NCBI GenBank assembly: GCA_006937955.1
Contig: SSNP01000050.1
Location: 3,316,492 to 3,380,491 of the forward strand
DNA: 64,000 bases
Direction of reading: 5' to 3'
Source: Pachypanchax playfairii
Taxonomy: Eukaryota > Chordata > Actinopteri > Cyprinodontiformes > Aplocheilidae
The first letter of the stretch is position 1, and every line of letters begins with the position of its first letter. Below, one piece after another: positions 33,019-45,500 of this stretch. Below the pieces are notes generated by a model. That model was not told where the DNA came from and made no database searches. It saw nothing but the letters and a program-made list of their open reading frames with translations. The translations under genes were made by a program, and so were the position numbers.

Positions 33019-33961
33019 CATATGAAGGACTTTGCTCCCTACAGGAATCCCTGCTGCTGGATAGTCGATGATCATAATGATTCTGCAAAGAAGAAAACGT
33101 TACATTCATCCTTCAAAATACATTTGAACTGAGCTACTGTAACATCCTTGGAGAGGACTGATGTCAAACTATCCTGCAGGTTTTAAGTGTTTCTCTGCTT
33201 TAACCCACTTGATTGAAATTATCAGCTGTCAACAAATACTGCAGATGCCAGTGATTAATAGATGGAGAACAGGTGTGTGATAAACATAATAGAAAACAGA
33301 GCTGAGGGGGGAAATGTGAAGGCCTAATAACACAAGGAAAACAATAAACAAAGTTAAATCCAGTGACTTCACCCCAAACTCCCAAAGAACATGTGGCAAA
33401 AACAAAATTCTAAAATTTTGCAATGAAAAATTCTTGTTAGGAAATTCAATTTTATGTTGGAGTGTTTTTTTTTTGTTTTTTTTTTAGGATCCAAATCTAT
33501 TTCTTTTTGTGGTTTGGTCCTGTAAGTCCAGAGAATATCTGTATGTGCATGTTATTAATTGAAAATGTGATTTCTATACCATAAATACAGCTTTTATTTT
33601 AAGGGTTTTTTTCTTTTTGCAGTCATGAAATTATCTACAGATTTTATTAATAGCTCTAGTTAAACTACTGTAACTGATGGTGGAACCTCATATCATTGTG
33701 AGCCTTCATGCACTTGATCACCTTAGTTTTCAGAAAAACAACTTTAATCCCCTGATTAAGTTCCTATTTTAAAGTTTAGACTGTGACAAACTTCACTAAT
33801 AAGTTTCTCATGTCAGGAAATTGTAAATATAACTGAGTTGCCTTGCTGTATCGTCTCACTGTGACAACCTCTGGATGAAGTTAGTGATCACAGATCCTGT
33901 GTGTCATGTTCATTCAGTCTTAGGCTGCTGCTGCTGTAACCTGCACCTCTCTACCTGCAGG
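33019..33961. other. Upstream region of the odorant receptor gene
   Basis: AT-rich, no open frame of interest. It ends in ctctctacctgcag, a good splice acceptor directly before the receptor ATG. This suggests an untranslated 5' exon somewhere in this stretch, but its donor was not pinned down. Confidence 0.45.
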
Positions 33962-35275
33962 ATGATTCACATGGAGGGAAACTACACACGGGTGTCAGAG
34001 TTTTTTATTGTGGGCTTTCCGAGCCTTAAACTGGAGTATTTCCACCTGGTTGCATGGTTCTTCTTCATCCTCTATGTCACCACAGTGGTGGGCAACCTGG
34101 CTCTAGTGGTTGTGTTCGCTTTGGAGCATAACCTCCAGAAACCTATGTATATCGTTATGGTCAGCCTAGCTCTGTCTGACATTGGTAAATTTTATTTGGA
34201 ATTATTTTAGGAGATTATAATTGAAAACAAATGAACAGGCTCATAAGTTTTGTTTGGTTTTATTTAATAAGGTTTTACCACCGTGGCTATACCGAAACTC
34301 ATTGCTCGTTACTGGTGGAATGATGGGAGTATCGGATTTTACCAATGCCATTTCCAAAAACATATGATACACTATTTTGGCAGCTTAAACTCCCTGATTT
34401 TGATGACCATGGCTGTGGACCGATATCTGGCCATCTGTTTTCCTTTCAGGTAGCAACTGTAATCATTTCACACCCAACATTAATAACATGACAACAATCA
34501 CACCATTCTCTCTTTCTTTTTTTATCTCCCTCTTCTCTCAGATACTCCATGTTGATGACAATCCCGACCATGACGGTGGTGAACATCATCTCCTGGGTCG
34601 TGGCACACGTCTTCCCCTCCATTTCCTTCTTCAGTTTTACCCAGTTGTCGTTTTGTGGGTCCAATCTAATCATCCAAGGCTTCTGCGATACTTTGTCACT
34701 GAAAACAATAGCATGTGGAGACACAAGTTCTGAGTACAATCCTGCCTATATTGTAGCAATGTTTATTCTTTATGTTCCTTTTGGGTTTATCATCTTCTCA
34801 TACATCAGTATTATATTTTCAATCCTGCAGATGGTCAACAAACAGGTGAGTTTAATCTCATTTCATGCTTAAAAAAGGGGGTTTTGTATCTGATTAAACA
34901 GGAAAGCTGCATAGTTCTGCAGAATTTATGATTATCTAACCCCAATCTGCTGTTTTTGCCCCACAGGGCAGAAAGAAGACCTTTTCTACATGTGCCACTC
35001 AGGGCTTCATCATTTCCATCTACTACATTCCTCGCTTCTTTGTCTACTCAACTCCATATTTTCCGAACCTGACAATGACCCCTGACATGCGAATACTCAC
35101 AACTCTTTTCTACAGCTTCTTTCCTCCGTTAATAAACCCGTTCATTTACTGTCTGAGAACCAAAGAGATCCGAGAAATATTCAGACGTTGGGTTCAGAGG
35201 AGAAAAATCATTAAACCTAATCCGACACAAAATACTGCCGTTTCACACAGTGTCACACTGAAAAGAGTCTCATGA
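33962..35275 (+). CDS. Teleost odorant receptor, four coding exons
   Basis: Seven-transmembrane odorant receptor (rhodopsin-like GPCR), expected in the cilia of olfactory neurons signalling through Golf. Exons 33962-34184, 34272-34449, 34542-34845 and 34967-35275 join to an intact 337-residue protein; introns are 87, 92 and 121 bp, all GT-AG. Features: glycosylation site N7-Y-T; GN in TM1; PMYIVMVSLALSDIG in TM2; C100 at the start of TM3; MAVDRYLAICFPFRYS with DRY at 124-126; KTFSTCATQ (239-247) before TM6; PLINPFIYCL (289-298) in TM7; a basic C-terminal tail. Every intron falls at a motif-preserving boundary, so the gene looks functional. Most odorant receptors are intronless in their coding part; multi-exon ones are known in some fish. 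The ligand cannot be predicted. Confidence 0.92.
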
Positions 35276-37689
35276 CCATGTGTTATGGGGGGAAAATATT
35301 TGTATAATTATGGTTTTTGTAAATAGTTAATGTGAAAATAAGCATTTACAATTTTATCTACAACTGGATTTTTAAAATGTTCTTATACACTCCAAACACG
35401 TTTTTCCTCATCCAAACTTCTTTCACTAAAAAACCTGTTGCAGTTAATTCCTTCAATTGTATCTGAAGAGAAAAATGTTAGAATTAGTTCATTTGGTTTG
35501 CATACCCTTTCCCGTTTAATCTGTATTAGTTCAAAAAAAAATTTTGTGATACTTTTACGTTAAACTGGCATTTCTTTATGCACATGTGCAGCTCTCTTTA
35601 ACATGACTCTATAATATGTCTTATTTTTAAAAAATTTTTGGACATTTTCTGTATCAAGGTGTGAAAACACTGTAACAAAAGTGACCAATTGAAATGTATT
35701 CAGTCAAACTATCTGTGCAGAGAGGAAACTCGCTGAAAGTGAAGGTTTCACATGTACGATATCAAACTCCCTGAAAAAATGTATGATTAAAAGGTCTGCA
35801 GTAAATGAAAACTGTTGAATAAATCAGCTTATATTATTATTATTATTATTATTATTAGCATCATGATAATAATTATTACAATTATTAAATATTATTAGTA
35901 GTAGTATTAATAATAATAATAATAATTCAAGTGAACCATGTTTGAATGAAGTAATTTACAGTTTTTCAGATGCTGGAGCGCGAGTAGAACTTTGTTTTAT
36001 TTCCTTAGAATTAAAGCGCAGAATTAATTTTTACTCATAAATAAAAGGAATAAATATATTTACTACCATGAAGTTAGGTCTTAAAGGAAGACACATGAGA
36101 CTAAATTTAACAATAAAAACTTTTTTACTTTATACAGAGTTGTTTAGGTCCGTCATTTTCAATACAGGGGTTAAAATATGAAATAAATAAATAAATATTT
36201 TTTTCTTTCACCTTCAGAGACAATAAAAATCTCAAGGTAAAAGATTTTACCTTTTTTTTTTTTTATTGTGTATTTATAGAAAGTCACCAGTGGGTGAAAA
36301 CAGTTGTCATAAAAGCATTTGGCCACTAGATGGCAGCAGCTACAAACTTTATAAAGGTCAGCGAAGAAACACTCATTAAAACTCAAGCCTTGTGCAATCT
36401 GTGCAGGATTTCACCCTTTTATTACATCATACCCTTCTAATTTTAACAAAACATAAAACTTTGTTTTTTGAAAAATAATTGTTAGACCGGGTGTCAGACA
36501 CATCAGTTAACACTTAATCTCATTTATGTTTATGTCCTGTTGATGTAAATGTCAAATACATTTTGCACTTTCTATAACTGAACCAGCACCAACAGTCTTC
36601 CACTGTCCTTTAAAAGATGGACTCATGTAAAATATCTGGACCTGGTCTCTGTTTGGGGGACCCCGCAAGACTGAGAGGAAAGGAGGAGCGAGGGATGAAA
36701 ACAAGGAGGAGAAAAAGAAGAAAAACACAGATGACAACAGAACAGTCATCATGTGAATGAATGAGCTTTTCAGAGCTTCCCACTCATTGCACAGACTTTA
36801 TTCTTAAGAAGCTTAGTTTTCTTAAACCTAAAATAACCCACATGGATAATATTTACTTGTCCAATGAGTCATTAAGTCCATGAGGCAGTACAACTTTACC
36901 TCAGCAGCTCCCAGGACAGCAGACTGAACAGAGTTCTTTCTGCTGCACTTTGACCTGCTCACTGTTGTGCAACAATGTGTTCGTCATGAAAAATTAATTC
37001 AGTTTGATGTTTCTTTGTCTTGTGTTGGGTTTTCTTCTGCTAGAATGATTAATTAGGAGGTAAATAAAGCTCTTCTTGCATGTTCAGTCTTACCTTTAAG
37101 GGCAGATAGAACATTTACTATAAATGGGAATCTGATGTTCTGATTCAAACACGTTCCGACACAAAGTACCTGAATGTGACGAGTAACGTGCACAAGTTTG
37201 AACAAACTCTGCAGAATCTTTGTTGCTTTTAACAGCACATAAAGAAAAGATTATTTGTTTTTCAAAAGAACATTTTCTTTGACAATTTAATCTGGAGTTT
37301 TAGATTAAAGAAACTTGAGGTCAGAGATCTGATCTTCCACCACTTTGTATCTTCTTCTTTACCAAAAGTTCATTTCCATCTGAACAAAGTGGCTTCATCC
37401 CTGTGTTTTTAAATTAATGAAGAATTTTCTCCAATTTTGCTTCAAGTTTGTACATGTACTTACTAATAATCAGTCACAAACCTCCTGCTCAGCTCAGGTG
37501 AAGTTAAAAACTGAAGAAAAGAAAATCTAAATTATTATTTGCATTTTACTTCCTGAAGATTCTTTTTAACAAACAAATAAAAACATAATATAAATGGTGA
37601 AGGTAGAAATTCCCAAATTTAATCTGAGCAGCTTTCAGACTTTTGTGACAACCTACACCCAAAAAATGGTGGAACAATTTGAGAAATAT
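35276..37689. other. Noncoding stretch downstream of the receptor
   Basis: No gene. Contains (ATT)n and (TAA)n arrays at about 35830-35928 and a 12-base T run near 36251. The rest is unremarkable AT-rich DNA. Confidence 0.5.
35830..35928. repeat. (ATT)n / (TAA)n microsatellite
   Basis: A perfect ATT run at 35831-35857, then degenerate ATT/TAG units and a TAA run ending near 35926. Confidence 0.85.
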
Positions 37690-38490
37690 TTTTTCTCAAC
37701 ATAAAATTGTGAAGATCCAACTGTCTCCAGTGAATAATATCATCAAAACATTCAGAGAATTGGGAGGGACAGGGTTAAAGGTGAAACATCTCAAGATTTA
37801 TGGTCCCACATGTGGAACGGCTCCATCAGTGCTGAAAATACAGAGTTGTTAGAGCAACATCTGCTGTTGCTTAGACAACAACTCTCTCAGAGAAGACCTT
37901 ACATGTTTCAGCAAGACAATATTAAACCACATCCTGCATCATCACAACAGTCTGGCTTCACAGGAGAAGAGTCCAGGTGTTGAACTGATCCGCTTGCAGT
38001 CCAGAACTTTGAAATCAAATCAATCAAATCCAAAATACTTCATTAATCCCTGAAGGGAAATTAAATGTTGTTGTAGCTCAGTTCTTGTTCAGGGAGCCAT
38101 TGTAGAGGGTCCTAACGGTGGACGGGAAGGGTCCTCCCGGCAGAGGGTCCTAGCGGTGGACGGGAAGGGTCCTCCCGGCAGAGGGTCCTAGCGGTGGACG
38201 GAAAGGGTCCTCCTTGTAGAGGGTCCTAACGGTGGACGGGAAGGGTCCTCCTTGTAGAGGGTCCTAACGGTGGACGGGAAGGGTCCTCCTTGTAGAGGGT
38301 CCTAATGGTGGACGGGCAGGATCTCCCTGTAGAGGGTTTCATCAACATTTGGAGCACCATGAAAAGAAAAATCTGCCCACAAAGACCCAAAACTGTTAAT
38401 CAGCTAGAATCATGTATCAGAGAAGAATGAGACAGCGTTCATCTCCTAAATCTCCAACAGCTGCTCTCCTCAGTTACCAGATGTTTACAG
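37690..38490 (+). pseudogene. Decayed third-family Tc1-like transposase relic, split by an insert
   Basis: Two blocks belong to one old Tc1-like transposon. Block 1 (about 37690-38009) ends with tttcagcaagacaatatta and a stretch corresponding to the second catalytic Asp (FQQDN-type) up to cagtccagaactt (the CSPDL region). Block 2 (38337-38490) resumes with acatttggagcaccatgaaa (ENIW region) and runs through a KTVNQLESCIRE-like stretch. Stops and frameshifts are numerous and most of the first half is lost. The 327-bp insert between the blocks falls inside the conserved SPDLxPIENxW motif. Confidence 0.7.
38010..38336. repeat. Insert carrying a 38-bp minisatellite
   Basis: Begins with gaaatcaaatcaatcaaatc and a fish-repeat phrase, tcattaatccctgaaggga. 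Six tandem units of 38 bp follow (gagggtcctaacggtggacg, then ggaagggtcctccttgta), starting at 38105, 38143, 38181, 38219, 38257 and 38295. The early units carry cccggca where later ones carry cttgta. Confidence 0.85.
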
Positions 38491-38536
38491 GCAGATGTTA
38501 AAACATTACACATCACCTTGCTCCAACTTCCATATA

Positions 38537-40138
38537 CAGTGGGGCAAAAAAGTATTTAGTCAGCCACCAATTGTGTAAGTTCTCCCACTTAAAAAGATCA
38601 GAGAGGCCTGTAATTTTCATCATAGGTATACCTCAACTATGAGAGACAAAATGAGGAAAAAAAATCCAGAAAATCACATTGTCTGATTTTTAAAGAATTT
38701 ATTTGCAAATTATGGTGGAAAATAAGTATTTGGTCAATAACAAAAGTTAATCTCAATACTTTGTTATATAGCCTTTGTTGGCAATGACAGAGGTCAAACG
38801 TTTTCTGTAAGTCTTCACAAGGTTTTCACACACTGTTGCTGGTATTTTGGCCCATTCCTCCATGCAGATCTCCTCTAGAGCAGTGATGTTTTGGGGCTGA
38901 CGCTGGGCAACACGGACTTTCAACTCCCTCCAGAGATTTTCTATGGGGTTGAGATCTGGAGACTGGCTAGGCCACTCCAGGACCTTGAAATGCTTCTTAC
39001 GAAGCCACTCCTTCGTTGCCCGGGCGGTGTGTTTGGGATCATTGTCATGCTGAAAGACCCAGCCACGTCTCATTTTCAATGCCCTTGCTGATGGAAGGAG
39101 GTTTTCACTCAAAATCTTACGATACATGGCCCCATTCATTCTTTCCTTTACACGGATCAGTCGTCCTGGTCCCCTTGCAGAAAAACAGCCCCAAAGCATG
39201 ATGTTTCCACCCCCATGCTTTACAGTAGGTATGGTGTTCTTTGGATCCAACTCAGCATTCTTTCCCCTCCAAACACGACAAGTTGAGTTTCTACCAAAAA
39301 GTTCTATTTTGGTTTCATCTGACCATATGATGTTCTCCCAATCCTCTTCTGGATCATCCAAATGCTCTCTAGCAAACCGCAGACGGGCCTGGACGTGTCC
39401 TGGCTTCAGCAGGGGGACACGTCTGGCACTGCAGGATTTGAGTCCCTGGCGGCGTAGTGTGTTACTGATGGTAGCCTTTGTTACTTTGGTCCCAGCTCTC
39501 TGCAGGTCATTCACTAGGTCCCTCCGTGTGGTTCTGGGATTTTTGCTCACCGTTCTTGTGATCATTTTGACCCCACGGGGTGAGATCTTGCGTGGAGCCC
39601 CAGATCGAAGGAGATTATCAGTGGTCTTGTATGTCTTCCATTTTCTAATAATTGCTCCCACAGTTGATTTCTTCACACCAAGCTGCTTACCTATTGCAGA
39701 TTCAGTCTTCCCAGCCTGGTGAAGGTCTACAATTTTGTTTCTGGTGTCCTTTGACAGCTCTTTGGTCTTGGCCATAGTGGAGTTTGGAGCGTGACTGTTT
39801 GAGGTTGTGGACAGGTGTCTTTTATACTGATAACGAGTTCACACAGGTGCCATTAATACAGGTAACAAGTGGAGGACCGAGGAGCCTCTTAAAGAAGTTA
39901 CAGGTCTGTGAAAGCCAGAAATCTTACTTGTTTGTAGGTGACCAAATACTTATTTTCCACCTTAATTTGCAAATAAATTCTTTAAAAATCAGACAATGTG
40001 ATTTTCTGGATTTTTTTTCCTCATTTTGTCTCTCATAGTTGAGGTATACCTATGATGAAAATTACAGGCCTCTCTGATCTTTTTAAGTGGGAGAACTTAC
40101 ACAATTGGTGGCTGACTAAATACTTTTTTGCCCCACTG
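38537..40138 (-). mobile_element. Tc1-like transposon, copy 5 (complete)
   Basis: Same family as copy 1 in reverse orientation, 1602 bp, with TA at 38535-38536 and 40139-40140. It landed just beyond the decayed Tc1 relic. Confidence 0.96.
38753..39775 (-). CDS. Tc1-like transposase (DD34E), copy 5
   Basis: Intact 340 residues with all catalytic positions. The single change from the majority is L for P at 56, just before the basic RSGAPRK linker between the two DNA-binding units, so it could alter DNA binding. Confidence 0.96.
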   Translation of the reverse strand: MAKTKELSKDTRNKIVDLHQAGKTESAIGKQLGVKKSTVGAIIRKWKTYKTTDNLLRSGAPRKISPRGVKMITRTVSKNPRTTRRDLVNDLQRAGTKVTKATISNTLRRQGLKSCSARRVPLLKPGHVQARLRFAREHLDDPEEDWENIIWSDETKIELFGRNSTCRVWRGKNAELDPKNTIPTVKHGGGNIMLWGCFSARGPGRLIRVKERMNGAMYRKILSENLLPSARALKMRRGWVFQHDNDPKHTARATKEWLRKKHFKVLEWPSQSPDLNPIENLWRELKVRVAQRQPQNITALEEICMEEWAKIPATVCENLVKTYRKRLTSVIANKGYITKY

Positions 40139-40140
40139 TA

Positions 40141-40564
40141 TATTCATCAGCTGCTGTATTATTTATGTTCCATTTTACAAATGATGGCAACCTGTTTTAT
40201 TTACAGATGTTGGGTTTGTAGAAGGACACCAACAGGTTTGTCTGGTGTTGGACTGTAGAAATGTTAGAACTTTGTATTAACTGCTCTTGTTAACCTCAGT
40301 AGATAAACTTCTTTACTGACGTATTTTTATTCAGTTCATATCTTCAGTTTCATTTGTGTGCACAGATAAGTTTTAATCCTCACTTCCAACAGTTTTAAAC
40401 AACTTTTTTTTTGGCTTAACTTTATTTTTAAATACCTACTGAGTTTAAGTTCAGCTAAAAAAAAAAAAGAAAAACCTGACGTCTGGTGTTCTGATTGAAT
40501 CCTCGTTTATCGCTCGTTGGCAGTTTTCTTATAATTCATAAGCAGTGAAGCACGACAGAAAGGA
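40141..40564. other. Intergenic DNA between Tc1 copy 5 and ubl3
   Basis: No gene or repeat recognised beyond an A run near 40457. Confidence 0.45.
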
Positions 40565-42562
40565 AGCGCACTTTAATAACCTTTATTTAGTTTACAGATG
40601 TTTTTCATTTTGAAGTTTGAAGGAGGGAGGAAAAGGGGAAAAGGAAACATTAGTGCTATTTACACTCAAAAAATGTTCATTTCTGTACAGATTTCAACCC
40701 TGATCAATATAAACAATATTATTTAAGACCTAGTGCTGTTACAAAGCAATTAAAGCAAAAAAAAGAAAACGGGTTACATTAAATTATAAAACAGCACAGA
40801 AAAAAACAGCATAAAAAACCATCAGTTCATCGTTAATTAGGGAGGATTTGTTGCTGTTAAAACACAAGACAACGTCAGTGAGCGACTGTGAGCTGGCTAG
40901 AAGCTAACCGTATACACAATCATAATCTAAACACCAATATAATGTAAATCACCAGGATCTAAAATCATCATGTTCTATAGAAGGTTCATATTAAATATAT
41001 TCTACACTTGTCTTAGTTTGGAGCATTACTTCCATTGGAAACATATAAAATAAAAATAAAACCTTTTTTTTTATACATTTGCATTCATCTGATGAGAGAG
41101 CACATGCTTCATTTGTGCAAAATTGACTTTTTTTTTTTTAATGCAAAATGAGAAATAAAGGAAGCTAATTAAGAGAGAAAAGATCTGGCTTCCCTGTCAG
41201 AGTGATCCTTCACAACACTGATAGAAAACAGGAACATGATGAGATCTGGATGCTGAAAGGAGACGAGAGCTTTTATAATGAAGCCAGTATCTCACTGTGC
41301 CACGACAACAGACGGCGAACTGCATTCAGGGCAGGGTTACCAAAACAAACACCAGGGTTCTCAATTTCCTTGCGTGACTTGGAGAGCCTCCGATTTGTGA
41401 GGCTGGAATCCTGAGCAAGTTTGAAAAGTTTTAGATTTTTTTTTTTCCTCCCAATAGTCTCAGAGACGCGTCTGAAAGGATTCCGGATCAAAAAGTGTGA
41501 GAAATGTGATGCACCTTTTGCGAAGGAGTTGGCGGCTTGTGAAACTAAACCGTGACTGATCGGAGACGAGAAGAGAGTTTGATATTTAGACCATGACAAA
41601 ACCGACTAAAATGAGGATATGTTGCAAAGAATTTAAGACACTTTGTGACTATAAGAAATTTGAGCTACAATATATTGCAGATTTAAAATTCGTGAAAAGT
41701 GTCACAAATATCAAGATTGTGATTTCGAATGAAAATTGGTTTGTTTTCGCCACCTTGTCAAAACCCAGTGAGATACTGTCATCAGCTTTCCACACTGATC
41801 AGTCAGTAAAAAACTAATATCCAAGGCAAGACCCCTAATACTGCTCAGAATTATTAGGCTTCATGTGGCTAAAATCAGATAAGAGCAGGATGCGTTCGGT
41901 CTGCATCAACAGAAAAACTCATTCTCTTCTCTCGTGACCTTTAAGGGCACGTGTACAGGAGGGCAGTAAAAGGACACAAGTGTCTGTAGGTGTGAGTGTG
42001 AAATACTGTTTGTGAGTGAATCTGAACAGGCACAACTTTGTCTGCTGCACTGAGACATTTTTACACAAACGGTTGCAGACCGAGAGTCATTTCATGAGCT
42101 AATTGGTTGAATTTCTGTAAGAGATAAAAAGGCCACGCACGAACTTGGCCACTGCGTTCCAATGACGACACGGTTTGTCTGAACAGTCCAGCTGAGGAAA
42201 AGGTGCGTGTAAGTGTACATGTAGAACAGAAAGCTTATTGGAAAAAAAAATGGAAAAAGAAACCATGCAAATCCTGTTCCTTCCTCTAATATTCAGATCT
42301 CAAATCAAGTACAACAAAAGGAATCAACTCCGTAGTTAATCAACTTCCTGCTCCCCGATCCCGTCTCGAATTAGCCTGCTGTCGTCCTGTTTGTGTGTGA
42401 ATGTGCAGAGTGAAGTGGAGAGTGGAATAGAAATTAAAAAAGGGAAGGTGTGCATTTGTGTGTGGACAGGCTTCAGGACAAGAGGACAAGCTCCATGGGA
42501 TCCAGGACATTGATGGTGTGAATGGACGAGAAGAACGGCAGGCTGGCAGCAAAGGGTCGTAT
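40565..42562 (-). other. ubl3: Probable ubl3 3' UTR
   Basis: Follows the ubl3 stop codon on the minus strand with no transposon inside. A polyadenylation signal AATAAA (plus-strand tttatt at 40582-40587), about 20 bases before the inferred end, is the most plausible terminator of the transcript. A UTR of about 2 kb is reasonable for this gene. The exact end is inferred, not seen. Confidence 0.45.
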
Positions 42563-45500
42563 TTACAGAATGACACAGCAGTTACTCTCCCCGGTCTTCT
42601 CTCTATTCCTCTGACCTGAAGAAAAACACAAACAATGATCCAGAACAGCTTAATGAACTTGTTGTTGATAATTCTGCAGCACACGGTGTTGACCAATACA
42701 CACTGTCATGAGCTCAGAAATGTATCACTACCATTATGAAAAAGCTACTGATTCTGTTAAATTTAGTTTTTCAGTATGTTTCTGCCAGTGCTGCTCAAAA
42801 ATGTGGATGATGGACTGGATGTAAGTGGATGCAGTAGAACGCCACATAAAAGATATTAAATGAGCGCCCCCTTGTGATTGGCTGCAGTACAAGTTTTAAG
42901 TCCCGCCCCCACAGTATAAACAAAACGATACTTTTCTTGAGTAAAAACTAAAATCCACCTCAGTTTATTCACATAATTCTCACCTTACTGCTGTTTGTTT
43001 AAAACTCATTTTTCTAATGTTTAGGTGTGATTACATACGTGAGTGTGTCCAGTTTTTTACTGGTACTGTATATAATCTGAGTCACTACAAACCCTCAGAT
43101 GTTTCCTCGTCCTGCAGGGTGAAGAGTAACCAAATCTAAAAGCTCAAGTCATTCCAAAAAACAAAAAAAATGTACATGAAAACAATTAAGTAATTAGGAC
43201 TGGCCGATCAAGCTGTTCTGTACAGAGGAACAAAATAAAATTCTTTTATTTGCGACATCGTTAATTAGTTACAATTCCATTCCAGTTGATACTGAAAGAC
43301 AATTTGTATGATCTTCTACAATTTATAAGTAATGTGTAAAATATGAATCAGTTTTTGTTTCTTTACTTTCTGTGATTATTTTTGATTCTGATTCATTTAC
43401 ATAGAACATAAAAAAGATTTTTATAAACGTTAGAACCTCAGGTTCCTCTATTATTTCTTTATATCTTGCAAGTGTCTATTTTCTTTTAGTTTTAAAAAAA
43501 ATATTTTTAGCTTTTAAAATCCCCAGAATGAAGTTTAGATCTGTTGGGTTTCACACAAACAGTGATAAAATAGAAACCCGTCATCTAGTTTGATTTATAC
43601 AAGTTCTTTATTTCAGCACAGTGTGCCGTCTCTTGGGGAAACACTTAAAGGAGCCAATTATTTGCACCAGTGGATGTTCCTGAAACAGAAGCCATGTGTA
43701 GCAATAAATAATGGCTGGGGGCAGGACATTTCACATTTTTTCAGCTTGTGAAAAGGCGTCTGGAAAAGGGGAAAAAGGAGAGATACAAAGCTGGTTACCT
43801 TGGGAATTTGGCTCAGGCAAAGTCTCTCTGGCAACTAAATGCATCACTGTGGTCCTCCCCAGGGGCAGTTTGAGAGCTGGTGAAGGGGGTAAAAAAAAAA
43901 AAGGAGGGATGTAAAGGTCATTTTTAGTCCGTACAATGTCATCCAGCATCAGTATCATTTCACTCTTCAGTGGCTTTTCAGAGCTGCATGCAAATAAAAA
44001 CAGACTTGAAAAGGTTGTGAAGACTAAGCTGCTTCAGCAGGTGTTAAAATACAAAACTAACAGCTGGTTCTGTTTATCAATCATCATCTCTGTGTAGAAC
44101 ATAAACCCACATCTAATTCATTTATTATGCTTGTTTTGTTTTTTTCCTCCAGCTGATCGAATCAAATAAAAACTTTAAACACAACATGGGACACATCAAC
44201 ATGATTATTAAATATTAGCGTAACATGTATTATAATGAAAAAGCCTGAAAATATTTCATGATGTAGCTTTTAAAAGTTTATACAAATGTGTTTGATCATC
44301 AGATGATCCTCGTTGTGTCGGATACATCTTATTGCAGGTTGTTCCTTCCTGCAGGTGTTAAACTCTAACCTGACGACATAAAACCATTAAAACAAGTTTT
44401 TATGTAAAACTGGTGTTTTTTAAGTGCAACACATCTGGTTTCAACATGTTTACTTAAATTCTGTTGTTTGTATTGTGTTTTTTGAATTGATAACACCATC
44501 GCTTTTCGTGCTTTTTTGGTATTTTGTCTTGACTCTAAACCTGTTTCTAACTTGGTAGACTGGCTGCATCTCTGCAACTAGACAGAGGCAGAAGCTCGCT
44601 GTGTAGCCCAGGTATCTCTCATCTTGAGCTAAACTACAAGGTGGAGAAGGGACGGTGTGACGAAACGCTGGAAGTCAGCTGCTTCCCTCTGTTCATTAAC
44701 ACGTGAAGAAAATAACAGAAGATAAAAACGAATCAATAAACCGGCAGCAGGATTAAAAATTACATTTTAGTTCTTTCTACTTTACAAACGACCAATTAGC
44801 GCATTCATTTTGAAAGCAGCTCATATCAAACTCAGCAGATGTCTGATGTCAGTGACTTGATTAGTGATTCAAGGAAAGTCCATTTGATTACTTCATCACT
44901 GTCAATTCATCCAGCAAAAATAACTCCACGAATTTCTTGCTTCATCTTCATGCTAAGGCCTGTGAATCTTTCTTCACTGGCGTTCGTGTTTCAGCCCTAA
45001 TTACCTCTTTTGTGAATCTGAATATTCTTTTGTTAATGTGTCTTTTAACACACAAAAACTGGAGATGCTTGAGAGCATGTGAAAGCAATTCAACCCTAAA
45101 TTTGCCCTTCTTTCACAGCTGCTCCGACAGCTACTTCAGGGTGGAAGATTACCACGTTTCAGCTTTCTTCTTTAACCCTCCTGACCGACCTGCCGCCGAC
45201 GACACGTTTGGGTTTTAGAAACAGAAAACTATCTTTATATTATGTCAAACGGTTCTGCATGATGTGCATCACATGACCATGGGCACCAGTGAACATTCAA
45301 ATGGTTATTGAAGAATGAGAAGAGATTTATGGAACCTTACGAAGGTAATCTGACTTGAAATGCATAACGGTCCAATCACAGGTCAGAACTGATGCACACA
45401 TGGAGCAGAGACAGGGGGGGGGGGGTGAAGAGGGTTGGCAGAATGAAGAAAAATCAAGATTTCAATGTATTCTGGAAGCTAAATTAAATAGAAATATTTG

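Noticed and set aside
38105..38331. Regular 38-bp repeats resembling a CRISPR array
   Set aside because: Units are contiguous with no variable spacers, in a vertebrate genome; this is a minisatellite.
43711..43914. 67-codon plus-strand open frame
   Set aside because: It is antisense to ubl3 exon 4, whose protein sequence is unmistakable on the minus strand.
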